A DNA stretch of 64,000 bases, from the NCBI GenBank assembly GCA_003117195.1, contig BDSI01000062.1, positions 537,726-601,725 of the forward strand, given 5' to 3'. The DNA comes from Eudorina sp. 2006-703-Eu-15. Taxonomy: Eukaryota; Chlorophyta; Chlorophyceae; Chlamydomonadales; Volvocaceae. This document shows, piece after piece, positions 10,892 to 23,400 of this stretch (its first letter is position 1; the number at the start of each line of letters is the position of its first letter). The notes beneath the pieces were generated by a model. It was given only the letters and a program-made list of their open reading frames with translations, ran no database searches and was not told the origin of the DNA. Made by a program: the position numbers and the translations under genes.

Positions 10892-13800
10892 TCACAGCCC
10901 GTCTCGGCGACGCAGAATAGCCTGCACCCGCCGCCACAGCAGCCCCGACCAGTGGTCCTCCACCACCGGCACCGCGTCCCGCAGCGGCACCGCCGCCCAC
11001 CACACGTCCGCGCAGCCGCAGCCCGCCGAGCCGTCGCAACCGACCCACGGGTCGTCGCACCCACAGCTGCTGCTGCTGCTGCTGCTGCTGCTGCCGCCGG
11101 CGCCGCCAGGAACACCCACGCCGCTGACGTCGCAGCCGGAGGCGACATCGTCGGTGTCCCGCGGGTCGCAGCTCCGATGCGAGGACATGCCCAGCTCTGG
11201 CTTTGCGGCCGCAGTGGCTGCCGCCGCCCCCGCCGCGGCCGCCGCCCCCGCGGACTCTGCCGAGAGGAAGAGGGTGCTGCGGTCGCCTAGGAACTTCCAA
11301 GCGGCTTCCGCGACGGAGACACCGGGTAAGCCCGCCCGGAGCACGTACCCGGCGCCGCCGTTGTTGCCGCCGCCGTTGTTGCCACCGCCGTAGTTGCCGC
11401 CGCCACTTCCGTTGCTGCTGCTGCTGCTGCTGCTTCCGCCGGCCGAGGGGAAACGTGAGTTGAACGGCCGAGTAGTAGCGGCGGCGGCGCTTCCGAAGCG
11501 CTGGCCTTCAGCCTGCCCCTCCTCCGCGCCCTCCCCCCCGTCCTCCTCCTCCTCTGCGGAGGCGCATCCGCATCCCGCCGCTTGGCCCATCGTCCCACCG
11601 CCCGGGTCCGCTCGGTCGCCGTCGCTGGCGTCGCGCCCGGACTCGCACTCCGACGTCACCGACCCGTGGGTCACTCGCACCACCAGCCCCAGGCGCTGCA
11701 GCTCGTGGAGCGCCTCGCAGGCGTTGAAGCGCACCTGCGGGGGTCGGCGGAGGAGGAGGAGGCGGCGAACCGGGGTAACTGCAGGGGTAACCGGCCTCTA
11801 GGTTAAGAAATCGGGAAATGCAAGAACCCCCCACCAGGACGGACCTCGAAGGCGCACGAGCGGAATCCCCCTCAGCGGAAGGCCAGGTATTAAACAAAGC
11901 CGCCCAACGCGGCGGTGAACGGAGACCCGGAACCCTACGCGCTGCTCCGGTGGGGGGACGTGTGGGACGAGGTGGGAGGCGGATAGGGAGTACGACTCAC
12001 CCGCACTCCGCTGTAGTGCGCCAGAGCCCACTCGGCCAGTTCCTGAGGGCGGCAGCAGCAGCAGCGGGGCGAGGGGGAAAGGGGGAAGGAGAATGGGGGC
12101 GAGGAAGAGGATGGCAGGGAGGGAGAAAGAATTGGAGGGCGGTAGGGAGGGTGGCCGGGCGGCGATTAGGAGGGTTGGCAACCAGGGCTAGGCTGCACTG
12201 ACCGGCAGGGGTATTCAGTCATATCCCGACGGGCTGATCGAGAACGGGGCCGCACCTCCAATCCAGGGGGCTCCCCGCCGACGCTTGTCTTACAATCCAA
12301 TCCCCTTCCCTACACTCATACATCCCACAGCAGCCCACATCCTTCGCGGCCGCAACCACAGGGCCCCCCCGCCCGCCACCGCCTCACCTGCAGCTGCGCG
12401 GTGGTCGCCATCGCCGGGTCGGCGACCACAGCGGACCCCGCTCCGGAACCCGCCCCTCCGGAACCCGCTTCCGAAGCTGCTGCTCCGGAACCCGCCGCCG
12501 CCGCTGCCGGGCGGCAGTGGTGCAGCAGCAGCACGTAGGCCAGCGCCGCCTGCCTGAGCTGCTGCTGCGCCGCCGCCATGGCCAGCGCCTCCACCGCGCC
12601 CTCCTGACCCGCCAGGGCCTTCTCCGCCAGCAGCTCGTTCACCACGGAGCGGAACCTGCGAGGCGGCGGCGGCGGGTGGGGAGGGGAAGGGAGGGGCCTC
12701 TGAGACACAAGACCGTGTCTGAATTTGCATTCCCAGTACCATGCAAGCCCGTTACCTGTAACGGAAAACAAATTTCCCGATGTACAATTAAGTACAATGC
12801 AAATACAGATCGGGCGGGGTGACACAATATCGCGCTTATAATCCCTATCCGGGATGCCCACCTAGCCCCAGCCAGCCCACTCACCCACCGAACACCCACC
12901 CACCCACCCACCCAACCACCCACCCACTTACCAACCCACCCACCCGCCCGCCCACCCACCCACGCCCCACCTGTCCGACATGCGCTGGTAGCCCAGGACG
13001 ATACGGACCAGCAGCACCGCGGCGGAACCAAATGTGATGATGTCAACCAGCGTGTTGTCGTACCGCGCCTGCCGTACCAAGTACGACACCAGGCGCACGC
13101 GTGTGAGGACCGACGGCAGGCGGGGCCGGTGGGGGGGGGGTAAATTGAGAAAAATAAATAAACCCGTAGAACGAACCCGGGCACACCCAGCATAACGCAG
13201 GGGGGGTATACTGCTGGGGCGTGTATGTGTATGTGTATGTCCGGGGGCCTCGCCCCGCTATCCCTGGGGTGGTGCGTTGATCGATCTACACCTGGTGAAA
13301 GCTGCATGACCTGGGCCCCTCAACTGCACGGCCACACCATCTAGACCCGCCAGGCCAGTAACAGCTATAAACCCGCAAGGCCTAGGGCAGGTGAAGGTAT
13401 CGCCCGAGGGTCGTGCTGTACCCTAGGGTCGTGCTTAACCCCCCCATGACAGAGTTGGACCCCATTTTCCCGCAGTTTGAAAATATCTACCAATTTCCTA
13501 CACCCTCCTCCCCCCCCTACACACACACACACACCCCGCACCCACCTGCGCCAACAGACCGGCCAGACCCGCCAGCGCGAACAGATCGACGCGCAGCAGG
13601 TCCAGCGGCCGGAACTGCAGCAGCTTCTCCGGGAGTACGACCTTCCAGGTGGGAATCTGTACGACACGGGGGTGCAACCAAGACCGGCAGCGGGAGGAGG
13701 GGGGTGCATCCCAAGATGGGCAAGCCGTGCCCCAGGCTGCTCGAAGGATATATACAGTGAATGTCTAGGCCCCCGAAAACCCTAGAATCCCCCTTCCGTG

Positions 13801-16800
13801 TTTGAAGCTCCCGGCCTCCCCCGTGTGGTCTCCCGTCCCATCCCGTCCAGTCCCCTCCCCCCCCATCCCCGCCCCGTCTCTGAACGCGCTCGCACGGCCC
13901 GCCGCACCCCACGTCCTCATCCCACGTCCCCACCCCAACCCACCCCACGTCCCCACCCCACGTCCCCACCCATTGTTGTAACCCCATCCCATGTTCCCAT
14001 TCCACCCACACGGGCATGTCCGACCGACGAGCACTCCCCTATCCTTCCGCCCACAACCCGCCTATGGACCCCCCCGAAGACCCTCCCGCGCCCGGCCTCA
14101 CCGGGATATCCCTGTACATTCGGATCTGGATGGGCGGCCGCCGCACCGCCGGATCCTCCTCCAGGCCCCGCACCCGGGCCCACAGCCGCCGTAGCCAGCC
14201 CGACCCCAGACCGCGCATCACCCGCCGCCGCCGCGGCGCTGCTACACCCCCGCCGCCGCCATCGCCGCTGCTGCTGCTGCTGCTACTGCCGCCGTTCATC
14301 CCAGCTGGTCCCAACGTCGACGCCGACATGGCGTCCTCTCCCGTGCCGCCGTCACGCGCCCCTTCCGCCTCCGTATCCAGGGTGCTGGTCGGATCAGCAT
14401 TTTCAGTGCGTCCGGCGCCTCCGCCGAAACCGGTGTGGGAGCCGCCGGGGGTGCCGCCGCTGCTGCCGGGGGCAGCAACGGCGACGGCGGCGGCCGCCGC
14501 GGCGCCGACGCCGGCCAAGCGGCCCCGCCAGGTGTCCGAGTCCCGCGGCCGCCTCTCCAGGGAGGGCGCCATGCGGTTGTGCGTGGGGCGGTACAGGACC
14601 AGCACCTCCCGGTAGGTGGGCTCCTGGTGGCGGGGGAGGTGAAGGGCGTTGAGTGAGGTTGGGGGCGTGGGATATGGAGGGAGTACGGAGTCGGGCGCAC
14701 CTTCACAAAGTTCGCGGATACGTATGGTAGGGTTGAGGGTGGCGGAGAGTAGTGGTGATTGCACATTAAAGTCAGGTGCCAGCGAGAATGGACAATTCGC
14801 TATCAACCTGTCATACATAGCCGTTGATGCCTTGCATGCATATATCATGCATATTTAGGTGTATATAATATCTACACCACACAACCGCGAGCCCGTCCCA
14901 CGATCCGCTTGCGCACCCACCCGCACCCAATGCCCCCTCTCCCCCTCCACGCATTCAACCCGCCTGTGCCGGAATACACAACCCGTACCCAGTACCGTAC
15001 AGTACGATCCCGTACTCATCCGTACAGCCGTACGCATGTACCTGCAGCTGCACCTCCCGCAGCAGGCCGTCCAGCAGGTCCCTCAGCCCGCCCCGCAGCC
15101 ACTCCGCGCCGCCCAGGGCGTCCCCCAGCGACACCTTGCATATGAACAGCGGCTGCCGGCCGGGCCGCTCGAGCACGGGGACGAAGGCGTTGAAGGCGGT
15201 GAGCGGGATGATGTCGGTGCGGGGGACCAGGCCCCAGTCGGAGAGCGCCGAGTACACGCCTGCGAGCCCGGGGATGGATGAAAGGTGCAGGTGAGGGGTC
15301 CAGGTGAAGGGGTTCAGGGAGGGTATATGAAATTGGTAGACGTACTCAAACTGCGCTGCTGCCAGGGCAAAGGTCCAGGGAGGGGGTTCCAGGGAGGAAG
15401 CCAGGTAATAGGGAGGGGTAAATAGGAGGCCATGCAAGGTTCAGGTGAGGGCCCTGCCTGCATGCCTGGTTAGGTTCCATCGGATCCGCTCATCTCGTCA
15501 GCCGTACTGTCGTACTCACCTGACACGGCAGTCGCCCAAGGACCGGGAGGCGGCGGCGGCTGCGCGGCCGGTGCCGCCTCCGCTGACTCGGACGTGTCAA
15601 CATCCGTACCCTCATCCGTACCCTCATCCGAACCCAGATCCGCTTTGCGATCCGCCCCCCCTGGGAGCCCCGCTTGGTGCCCACCAGCCTCCGAGCTGTA
15701 CGACGGCTCCGTCCCTTCCGCCGCCGCCGTCGCCCCCCGCGCTGCTGCTGCCGCTGCTGCAGCTGCCTCTGCTGCGTCCCGCGCTGCCGTGAGGACTGAC
15801 AGAGATGGCAACGCTGACAGCGCCTCCGCAGCCGTCTCAGGCCCATTCTGGATGGGGCCGTCCGCGATTCGATGACCTCCGGCATCCCAGGCGCCTGGCA
15901 CGGGGTAGTTACCCCCGTGCGCATCGGACAAGCTGCTGCTGCTGCTGCTGCTAGACCCGCCATTGCTGCTGCTGCTGCTGCCGTTCCCCCCGTGCCAGTC
16001 GTCCGCGACCCAGCTGTCCCACACGCTGCTGCTGCCCCAGCTGCCCCAAGCGCTGCCCTTGCGGTCGGCCCCAGCGGGCGAGGCAGAGGGCCCGTCAGCG
16101 GCGGCAGTGGCGCTGCCGACTGCATCGCCACTCGATGGGCTGCCCACCTCCCTTTCCGCGAGTGCCTCGGCACTGGCGGATGCCACTACCGCCGTTGCTG
16201 CTGCTGCTGTTACTGCTGCTGTTACTGCTGCTGTGGAAGTGGAGGGCGCAGAAGCGCCAGCAAGCGCTCCAACCGTCACCGTTGGCCCCTCGAGATCCAG
16301 GTCCGGTTTCACACGCCCAAATCGCGTCCTCGGCTCTACCACACCTGCCGCCGAGGCCGCCGAGGCTCCTGCTGCGGTCGTTGCTGTTGCGAGCGCCGTT
16401 TCCTGGGTTGTCCCCGCCGCGGCCTGCGCCAATCTCGCCGCCGTCGTCGTCGTCGTTGGTGCGGCGGCCAACGCCGCGGCCCGCGAGTGGCCGCCACCGG
16501 CGGCGCGTGCGGCGCGGCGTGTCGACCGCGCCCCGAAACCCGGCCGCGCTCCGAAACCCGAGCGCGAAGCCCCCCGAGAACGTGCCGCCCCGCCTTCGTC
16601 TGCACCCGACGGCCCCGGCGCGACCGCCGCCGAGTCTCTCTGCCAGGACCCCGGATCACTGGGCAGCCAGGAAGCCCCGGTCGGCTGCTGCTCCCACGCA
16701 ACCTCCAACGGTGAAGAGACATCCGGAGGCCTCCCACGGCCCTGCCGCCACCGATCGTCCCGCGGGTCAGCGCCCCGTGACGCGGCCTCGCCGCTGCCGC

Positions 16801-19800
16801 CCCGAGGGCCCGCCGCCAACCCGGCCGCCGCGTCCGCGCCCGCCGCCGTCGTGCCTCTGACCGCCACCGCGACGGCTGCCGTACTCGCCGCCACCGCCGC
16901 CGCCGCCGCCGCTTCTGCCACATCCCGCAAGCGCGCCGCCGCCCGCACCTCCCCGCCGACCTCCTCCGCCAGCGGCCCCTCGTGGCCCGCCTCCGCCAGA
17001 GCTCCCCCGAGCGGGCCGGCGCCGTACGGCGGGCCCTCGTCCACGCTTGCTCCGTCGCTCCTGCAGCCGCTGCCCTCCTGAAACCCTGGAGAGCCCGCCA
17101 CGGCCTCCGTCGCCGCCGTGCCCGCCGCCGCGCCGTCGCTCCCGCCCAAGGCCCCGGACAGGAACGGCAGCCACGCGCCTCCGCCTCCGCCGCCCCCGCT
17201 GGCGCTGCCGTCATGGTCGGCGGCGGCGGCGCCGGCGGCGATGACGGGTCCGCCGCCCTCCTCGAAGGTGCCGAACAGCACCGCCGCCAGCACCGCCGCC
17301 GCGCCCGCCGCCCAGCTGCCCGCCTGGCCCACCGCCAGGGTCTGCAGGTAGTCCAGCTTCTGTAGCAGCAGCCGGCCCGCCTGTAGCTCCCGGCCGTAGC
17401 CGCGCTGTAGCAGCAGTACGGGACGAGCCTCCGCGGGCAGCTCCGGGTCCACGTAGTCCTGAGGGGGGAGGGGGGGACAGGAGATGAGGATACCCAAGAT
17501 GGAGCAGCGGGAGTCGAGCAAAAGAGCCGGGCGGGCAGTATGGGGGCAGGTGGCAGCAGAGGACGCGCTGAGACGATGTGACCCCGGCAGGGCGGTTTGA
17601 TCGACTTTGGTCACATAACAACTGCACGTGTACAGGTGTGTGTGAAGGGGTGTGTGGGTCCATCTGGGTCAGCTCTGTCGGGCTCCCAAGCGGGGCCTTA
17701 TTCCCATACCCCCCGACAGCAGATCCCCGTGCCCGTCAGCTTCACAGTCCCCGCGCCCCACCCGGCCGTCCTCTGCCCCCTCATCGCCCCTTCTGAGTTC
17801 TAGTGCCTTGCGACCCAGTTCGCCCCGCCCCACCCCGCCACGCATACGCGAGCTGGACACCTGCCCCCACAAGCACCTGGGTATGTTTGGGCAGTTTTCA
17901 TTTGAAGCCCCCCACCTGCACCAGCGCTATGTATGGGCAGTTTTCATTTGGACCCCCCACCTGCACCAACGCTCCGTCCAGCCGGCGAGTGGATCCCTTG
18001 ATGAACAGCTGGCTGAGGTAGTCCGCGTTGAGGGAGTCAGCCAACCGCACGTCGCGGACCTGGAGGGGGGTGGAGGGGCAGCAGTAGCGGTTGCGGCCGT
18101 ACCGTAGTTGAGAAGCGGCAGTAGCAGCGCTGTCAACGACCTCGTGGCGTTCTATCCTTGCCTGCTTTCACCGACGTTGCGTGATCACCATCAATAGCTT
18201 TGAGCCCTCGAAACAGCCCCAACATCTCTCTTAACCCTCAACCAGACCCTCTCAGGCGGCTCGCGCTGCCTCTCACCGTCAACGGCTGAAACCCCGCCCG
18301 CCGCGCCAGTCTCAGCAGCTGCCGCAGAGCCTCCGCGTCCAGGTCCGCGCCCTGCACCGCCTGACCCTGGGCCCCACCGCCGCCGTCGCCGCCGCCAGCG
18401 GACCCCGCCGCGGGCCAAGGCGGCCACGCGCTCCGGCCCGCATCCCTCTCCTCCGCCGCCGAGCCATCCGCCGCCGCCGCCGCGGCGTCCACGCCGGCGG
18501 CGGCGCGCATGCCGTACGACCTCACCAGCGCCGCCGCGGCGGCGGCGGCCGCCGACGCGACGGACGGCAGGGCGCGGCCCCCGCCGCCGCCGTCGCCGCC
18601 GCCAGCGGCCTCCGCATCATCACCCGCAGCCATGCCACCACCGAGCTGTCCCTCAGAGCCCGGGAAGGGATGGTGCGACTGTTGCCGCTGCTGCTGTGGC
18701 AGCGGTGGCAGCGGCAGCGGCGACGGCAACGGCGGGAGATCCATCCCCAGGCCCGGCCCCAGCCCCGTCTCTAGCGTCGTGAGTTCGGCGTCCGCGACGG
18801 AGCCGTCCGGTCGGACGTGCGCGTTGTTGGCGGCGGCGATGGCGGTGATGGCCTCCCCGGCGAGCTGTTGGTACTCGGCCCTGAGGGGGGGGACGGGTGG
18901 GGCGAGGGGTTAAGACACAGGAGTTCGGACGACGGCGGATGGCCAGTTGACTGCGGGAGGGGGTAGAAGTGGGACATTGGAAACCGGTAGACACATCCAC
19001 ATTGCTGCGCTGCTGCTGCCAGAGCGGAGGTCCGGCGAGGCATCGACTGTACCAGGATCTCCAGCAGCGACGCGACTCGGTGGGAGAGGGGTGCAGGAAA
19101 TTGGTAGACATGCTCTCGTGTCTCAAGCGTACCTAAAAACGAGTCGAAACGCGCCCAGTCACACCCAGCAGGGGTAGAGGGGGGTTACGACGACCGGGTA
19201 GGGGCGGGCCGTACCTGTACACGCTCTCCAGGCAGGCCAGCAGGATGGTCATGTCGCGGCGGTCGGGTCCGGGCACCAGTGTGTGGGTCACCAACGTCCA
19301 GAAGCGGTCCGAGGTGGGGCCCATGTCCAGGAAGGTCTGGTGGGGGACCTGAAAAAGGTGGGGGTGAGGGCGGGGAGGGGCGGGGAGAGCGTTGGGCACA
19401 CAGGGGTAGGAGGTGTCTGGGATGAGGGATGCGATTGGGGTTAAAATGAAAAGATGAACCAAACCCAGAAACGACGGGGGGAAGCTGGTGACCGGAGTGT
19501 TGTGAATTGGTGGTCAAAGACCAGGGTGCGCGGACTGCCAGAGGAAAGGCAGGCGTGGAGAGGGGCATGCTCAGGCGCCGGTGGCCAAGAACGCGAGGGG
19601 GACGAGGGGCATTGCATCTGCGCCCCGCGAGTCGTGCGGCAGGGAGTGCGGCAGAGCGCCTTGAAGTAGTTCGTTAAATTCACTTCATGACTGCTAGCAT
19701 GATCGGTGCCAAAGTCGAGGCTGGCAGGGGTTCGCGAGTGTGCGTCGCACCTGGACGCATGTCCCAACTCGCGGCACGGGAGGGACAGGTGGCAGCCCCG

Positions 19801-20002
19801 GCGCAGCCACGATGGGAGGAGAGAGTGACTGGTCACCCAGGCTCTGCGGTTCAGAACCATTCGATTGTTGTGATCTGGCCACAATGGACGCTCTAAGCGA
19901 AGATTGCAGCGTCCAAGGGCGTCGAGGATCCGCCGAAAGCCCAAATCGCCGGAAGGCGTGCCCATGCGCCACCACCGACGCACGATGCACTCCAGAGTCC
20001 AT
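10892..20002 (-). CDS. DUF3754 (TMEM143-like) membrane protein, 11 exons, about 1,695 aa
   Basis: Exons on the minus strand, 5' to 3': 20002-19751, 19348-19215, 18880-18277, 18059-17961, 17458-15520, 15259-15042, 14623-14102, 13656-13546, 13068-12971, 12655-12388, 11734-10892. All junctions are GT-AG and all phases agree; the first exon is the least certain. DUF3754 landmarks appear in order: SLNADYLSQLFIKGSTRRLD, PVLLLQRGYGRELQAGRLLL, YREVLVLYRP, IQIRMYRDIP, VVLPEKLLQFRPLDLLRVDL, a hydrophobic stretch (TFGSAAVLLVRIVLGYQ), LRQAALAYVLLLHH, and C-terminal FNACEALHELQRLGLV with VEDHWSGLLWRRVQAI. Family members are membrane proteins of mitochondria or plastids with no defined reaction. The protein is far longer than usual: exon 5 encodes about 560 residues of Ala/Ser/Gly-rich low complexity (with Thr and Asn runs), and exons 3, 7 and 11 carry smaller inserts. 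The gene diverges from the PWD gene. Confidence 0.85.
12877..12970 (+). repeat. CCCA-rich minisatellite in a DUF3754 intron
   Basis: The unit CCCACCCA/CCAACCCA is repeated irregularly just after the donor of the exon ending at 12971. It is simple sequence; the open frames across it are not genes. Confidence 0.7.
13471..13507 (+). repeat. Intronic motif copy (antisense to its gene)
   Basis: It reads CGCAGTTTGAAAATATCTAC then CAATTTCCTACACCC, inside the DUF3754 intron 13069-13545. It belongs to the recurrent intronic family described in the findings. Confidence 0.7.
15321..15372 (-). repeat. Intronic motif copy (sense to its gene)
   Basis: On the minus strand it reads TTTGCCCTGGCAGCAGCGCA followed by GTTTGAGTACGTCTACCAA and TTTCATATACCC. 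It lies in the intron 15260-15519, ending about 60 bases before the acceptor. Confidence 0.75.
18978..19115 (-). repeat. Two intronic motif copies, diverged
   Basis: Within the intron 18881-19214, the minus strand carries a 5' half with GGCAGCAGCAGCGCAGCAAT and GTCTACCGGTTTCC near 18978-19025, and a second GTCTACCAATTTCCTGCACC core near 19090-19110. Confidence 0.6.
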
Positions 20003-20458
20003 CGGTGCTGCTCAAATGGAATTCAGTGAACAATTACAGCAAGGAATTGCCATTTGGCAAGGAACCGGGGTTGACCTCGTGAACTTTTGTATCAGTATTT
20101 CGGCCCGAAGTCCGTCCTTGAACGAACTAAGGTAACAGGAAATTGAGCAGCAAAAGCGAAAGCATTAGACTGAGGTTACATGTGCGGTCTGTCAAGCCGC
20201 TGCATTATCGTGGGTGCAACACCTTCAGGACCACCAATCATGTTTCTTTGTAACACCATGCACAGAGCAGTGATCAATTACTTGTTTGCATCTGTCTGCA
20301 TGCATGTTGCGGCTGTTTGCCAATCCTCAATCAGATGGACGTAGCGCCTCTGGTTCCATGCTGAGTTGCTGAGTCTATGATTTCATCTATATTCCACCTG
20401 CATACATTCTGTTACCAAATATTTAAGTTCTTACAATTATTTTTCTATCTACTGCAAA
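20003..20458. promoter_or_regulatory. Shared upstream region of the divergent DUF3754 and PWD genes
   Basis: About 456 bp separates the two inferred start codons (20002 on the minus strand, 20459 on the plus strand). The right half (20160-20458) is markedly more AT-rich than the flanking exons. It must hold both 5' UTRs and core promoters if the first exons are right. No specific box could be assigned. Confidence 0.5.
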
Positions 20459-23400
20459 ATGCGCACGTTTAGGGCCCGCGGGCCACAGTGCGCCGTGTCG
20501 GGGCGCCGCTGTGAGGCACTGAGACGTTGTCCTGGCTTACTGAAGCCATCATTTTCGCGTGCGGAATACACTTGCGTGCGGGTGGGTGCCCGTGTTTGTT
20601 TCGCTTGCGACGACTTTTTGCATTTAGCTTTTCGAAATGCACCGCAGGCCGCTTCTGATGCGATTCCGGTCAGCTTTTCAATCAAATGCAAGGTAATCTG
20701 CAAACGGATTGGATTAAAGCAGAATCAACTGTCGACATCCAGCCGCCGGAAGCCATAGTGCCGGAAGCGAATTTTTCGCCATTTAGCCTGTCGAAGGCAT
20801 GGATGTGTTTGGTTACAGGTGGAGTATGGCGAGTCCCTGCGCTTGGTGGGAAATCAACCTTTCCTGGGCGCTTGGGACCCTGACAAAGGCAAGGTCATGG
20901 CTTGGACGGACGGAAATGTGTGGAGAGCCGATGCGTTGGTGCCCGTCGGAACAGAGGTTGACTTCAAGGTGGGCTTGCCCGACTGATAGCGTGCAAATGC
21001 GCTGTCGATCGGCGCGTCGATTGCCAACTGTCGGTGTCCGATGTAGGGGTTACACGACGGTTCCTCTGTTTCGCAGGTTGTCAAAGGCACACGGGAGGGT
21101 GAAAGCTTCATCTGGGAGGATGGGGACAACCGTTCCTTCAAGGTATGGTTGTGGCCACGTGATGCAGTAACAGCTGCAGGAGGTTCCCGACTGCCGTACT
21201 CACACCTCCGCGCGCCACCCTGGGCTGATGGCAATGCAAGGTCCCAAGCCATGCCCGGGTCGATGACTGCTGTATACTGCGGATTTGTTGCCCTCGCCTT
21301 TTTTACTCTCATGGCTGGGAAGCAGAGCCAGCCACGTCCCCGACCGGGCTCGTTGCCACCGTGCCTGGCCGCTGTCCGTCGACTCTTGACCTTCCGCCCT
21401 TGCGGCCCCCCCCTCCCCCCGCGCCTCGCACGTTGCTGGAGGTCCCGAAACATTCCATGCTCCAACTGACCTGTACTCTGACAACCGGCGCAGTTTGAAT
21501 ATTCCTTCCATAATCGATGTATCCTCCAACCCGCCCACCCCCCCTCGCCTCGCAGATTCTCGGGCCCGACTACGGCCTGCGAGTGGCCTGCCACTGGGGG
21601 AAACCGAAGGACATGAAGGTTGACGCCTACAAGCTCACGGATCAACAGCAGCAGCAGGAGGCTACAGCGCCGGTGGTGGTGGCAGCTGCGGCGGGCAGCA
21701 GCAGCAGCAGCAACAACGGCGTCGGAAGGGTGGACCGCGTAAGCAGCAGCAGCAACGGGGTCCCGCCGTCCAGCCGCTCGCAGGTCAGATGAACCCGCGT
21801 TTGCGCCTCGTGACATTGCCACCGTTTTCATTTATATACGACCGACGGCTGATTTGGGTCGGAGCTTGCGGGGCCGTGCACACATGAAAATTGAACACAC
21901 CGAGGGGCCGCCCACGGTTACGATTCAACGGGCGGGGGCAGGGCCAAGGCACGCGATCTGGGTTGAAGCTGGATCTGGATCCTGAATAAGCCCCAGGAAA
22001 GGTGGAACGTGACTCGTGATTACAGTGCCGTATTCATGCTGCCGGCCGGCCTTCCATTCTTGCTGCCCAAGCCTGCCTTGCCTGTGCCTGTGCGTCTCCC
22101 TGTACGGCATGCCGTATGTGTCTCCTGCCTTCAGGACGGCTCCCGCAGCGCCTCCTCGTTGGCATCGGTCTCCGTGGACTCGGAGGGCGGTAACGGGAAC
22201 GGCAGGTGGGGCTGCGGCTGGGATGGGGCTGTGCTGGGAGTGCTGGGGCTGCGCTCGGGGGCTGGATGGGGACGATGACGGTCTGGCCTGGGACGGGGCG
22301 GGTTATAACTTGGTGCGCAATCTTAAAAAGCGCTGACCACCGGAGCAAACGTCCGATTGAGACAGTAAAAGAGGTTCTGCAGCGACGCTGATGGTGTCTG
22401 ATTCGTTGATCGGAACGCTTCCGGGCGGGGACGACTTCCCTGGCGGGGACGACTTCCCTGGCGGGAACGGGCGTAGCGTGGCTTGGACGGGCTTGGACGG
22501 AATGGGATGTGTGTGCCACACATGCCGCATGGGATGGCATGTGGGTCCTGCTGGCTGGCCGGGTGGGTGGGATCTCCTGCCATTAGGGGACGGCGGTCTA
22601 AGCGGGTCCGATCGCCTCTGTCCGTTCCGCAACATGATATCACTCTGCCGCGGGCCCTACCCGGTTGCCCCAGGCGCCGTCGCCACCTGCTGCTCTTTAC
22701 CCCCGCCCTTCTACCTGCTACTACCCCGCCCATACCCGTTGCGCTGCCGCCCCGCTTGTGCCCTCCCACCCGTTGCCCTGCTATGGCTGTCCCCGTGTGT
22801 ATCGGTGCCGTATACAGCAAGCTACGGTCCTCGTTTGAGGAGGCTTCGGCGGCCCGGGGCGCCTGGGTGGGCGCCGGCCCGGAGTTTGTGCGCAGTCGGC
22901 GGAAGGACGAGGGGCCGCGGGGGGGCGTGTGGCGGACGGAGGGGCTGGGCGGGGTGGCGCTGGAGCTGGTGCGGGGGGACAAGGACGCGCCCAGGTGGGT
23001 GGGGAGCGGGGACAGGGGGGGGCGGTGACGTTGGGATGGGATGGGGGCGGGATGGGATTTGGATGGAGGCGGGACGGGGTTATAGTCCATGCGGGGGGCC
23101 ATAGGACGCACCGGGAGGGAGGGGGTGGGTAAGGGCGTCGGGTGGGGAAGGGAAGGGGATGGAAAGGGGTCGGGAACGGGATGGGTTCGGGCCAAGAATC
23201 AGAGGATATGGGTCAGGGTTTGCTCTGGCAGCAGCGCACTATAAATATGTCTACCACTATAAATATGTCTCCTATACCCCCAGCATCATCCCTCCGCCAC
23301 CATCCCCCGCAGCTGGCTCAAGAAGCTGGGTCTGCAGAAGCGTCTCCTGGTGGACGAGTCGCCCGCCTGCCGACCGAGCCTGGAGACGTTGTCGTACTTG

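Noticed and set aside
15872..17081. Long plus-strand Ala/Pro/Arg frames opposite the DUF3754 exon
   Set aside because: They mirror a GC-rich low-complexity exon. The minus strand has correct splice sites and family motifs; the plus strand has neither.
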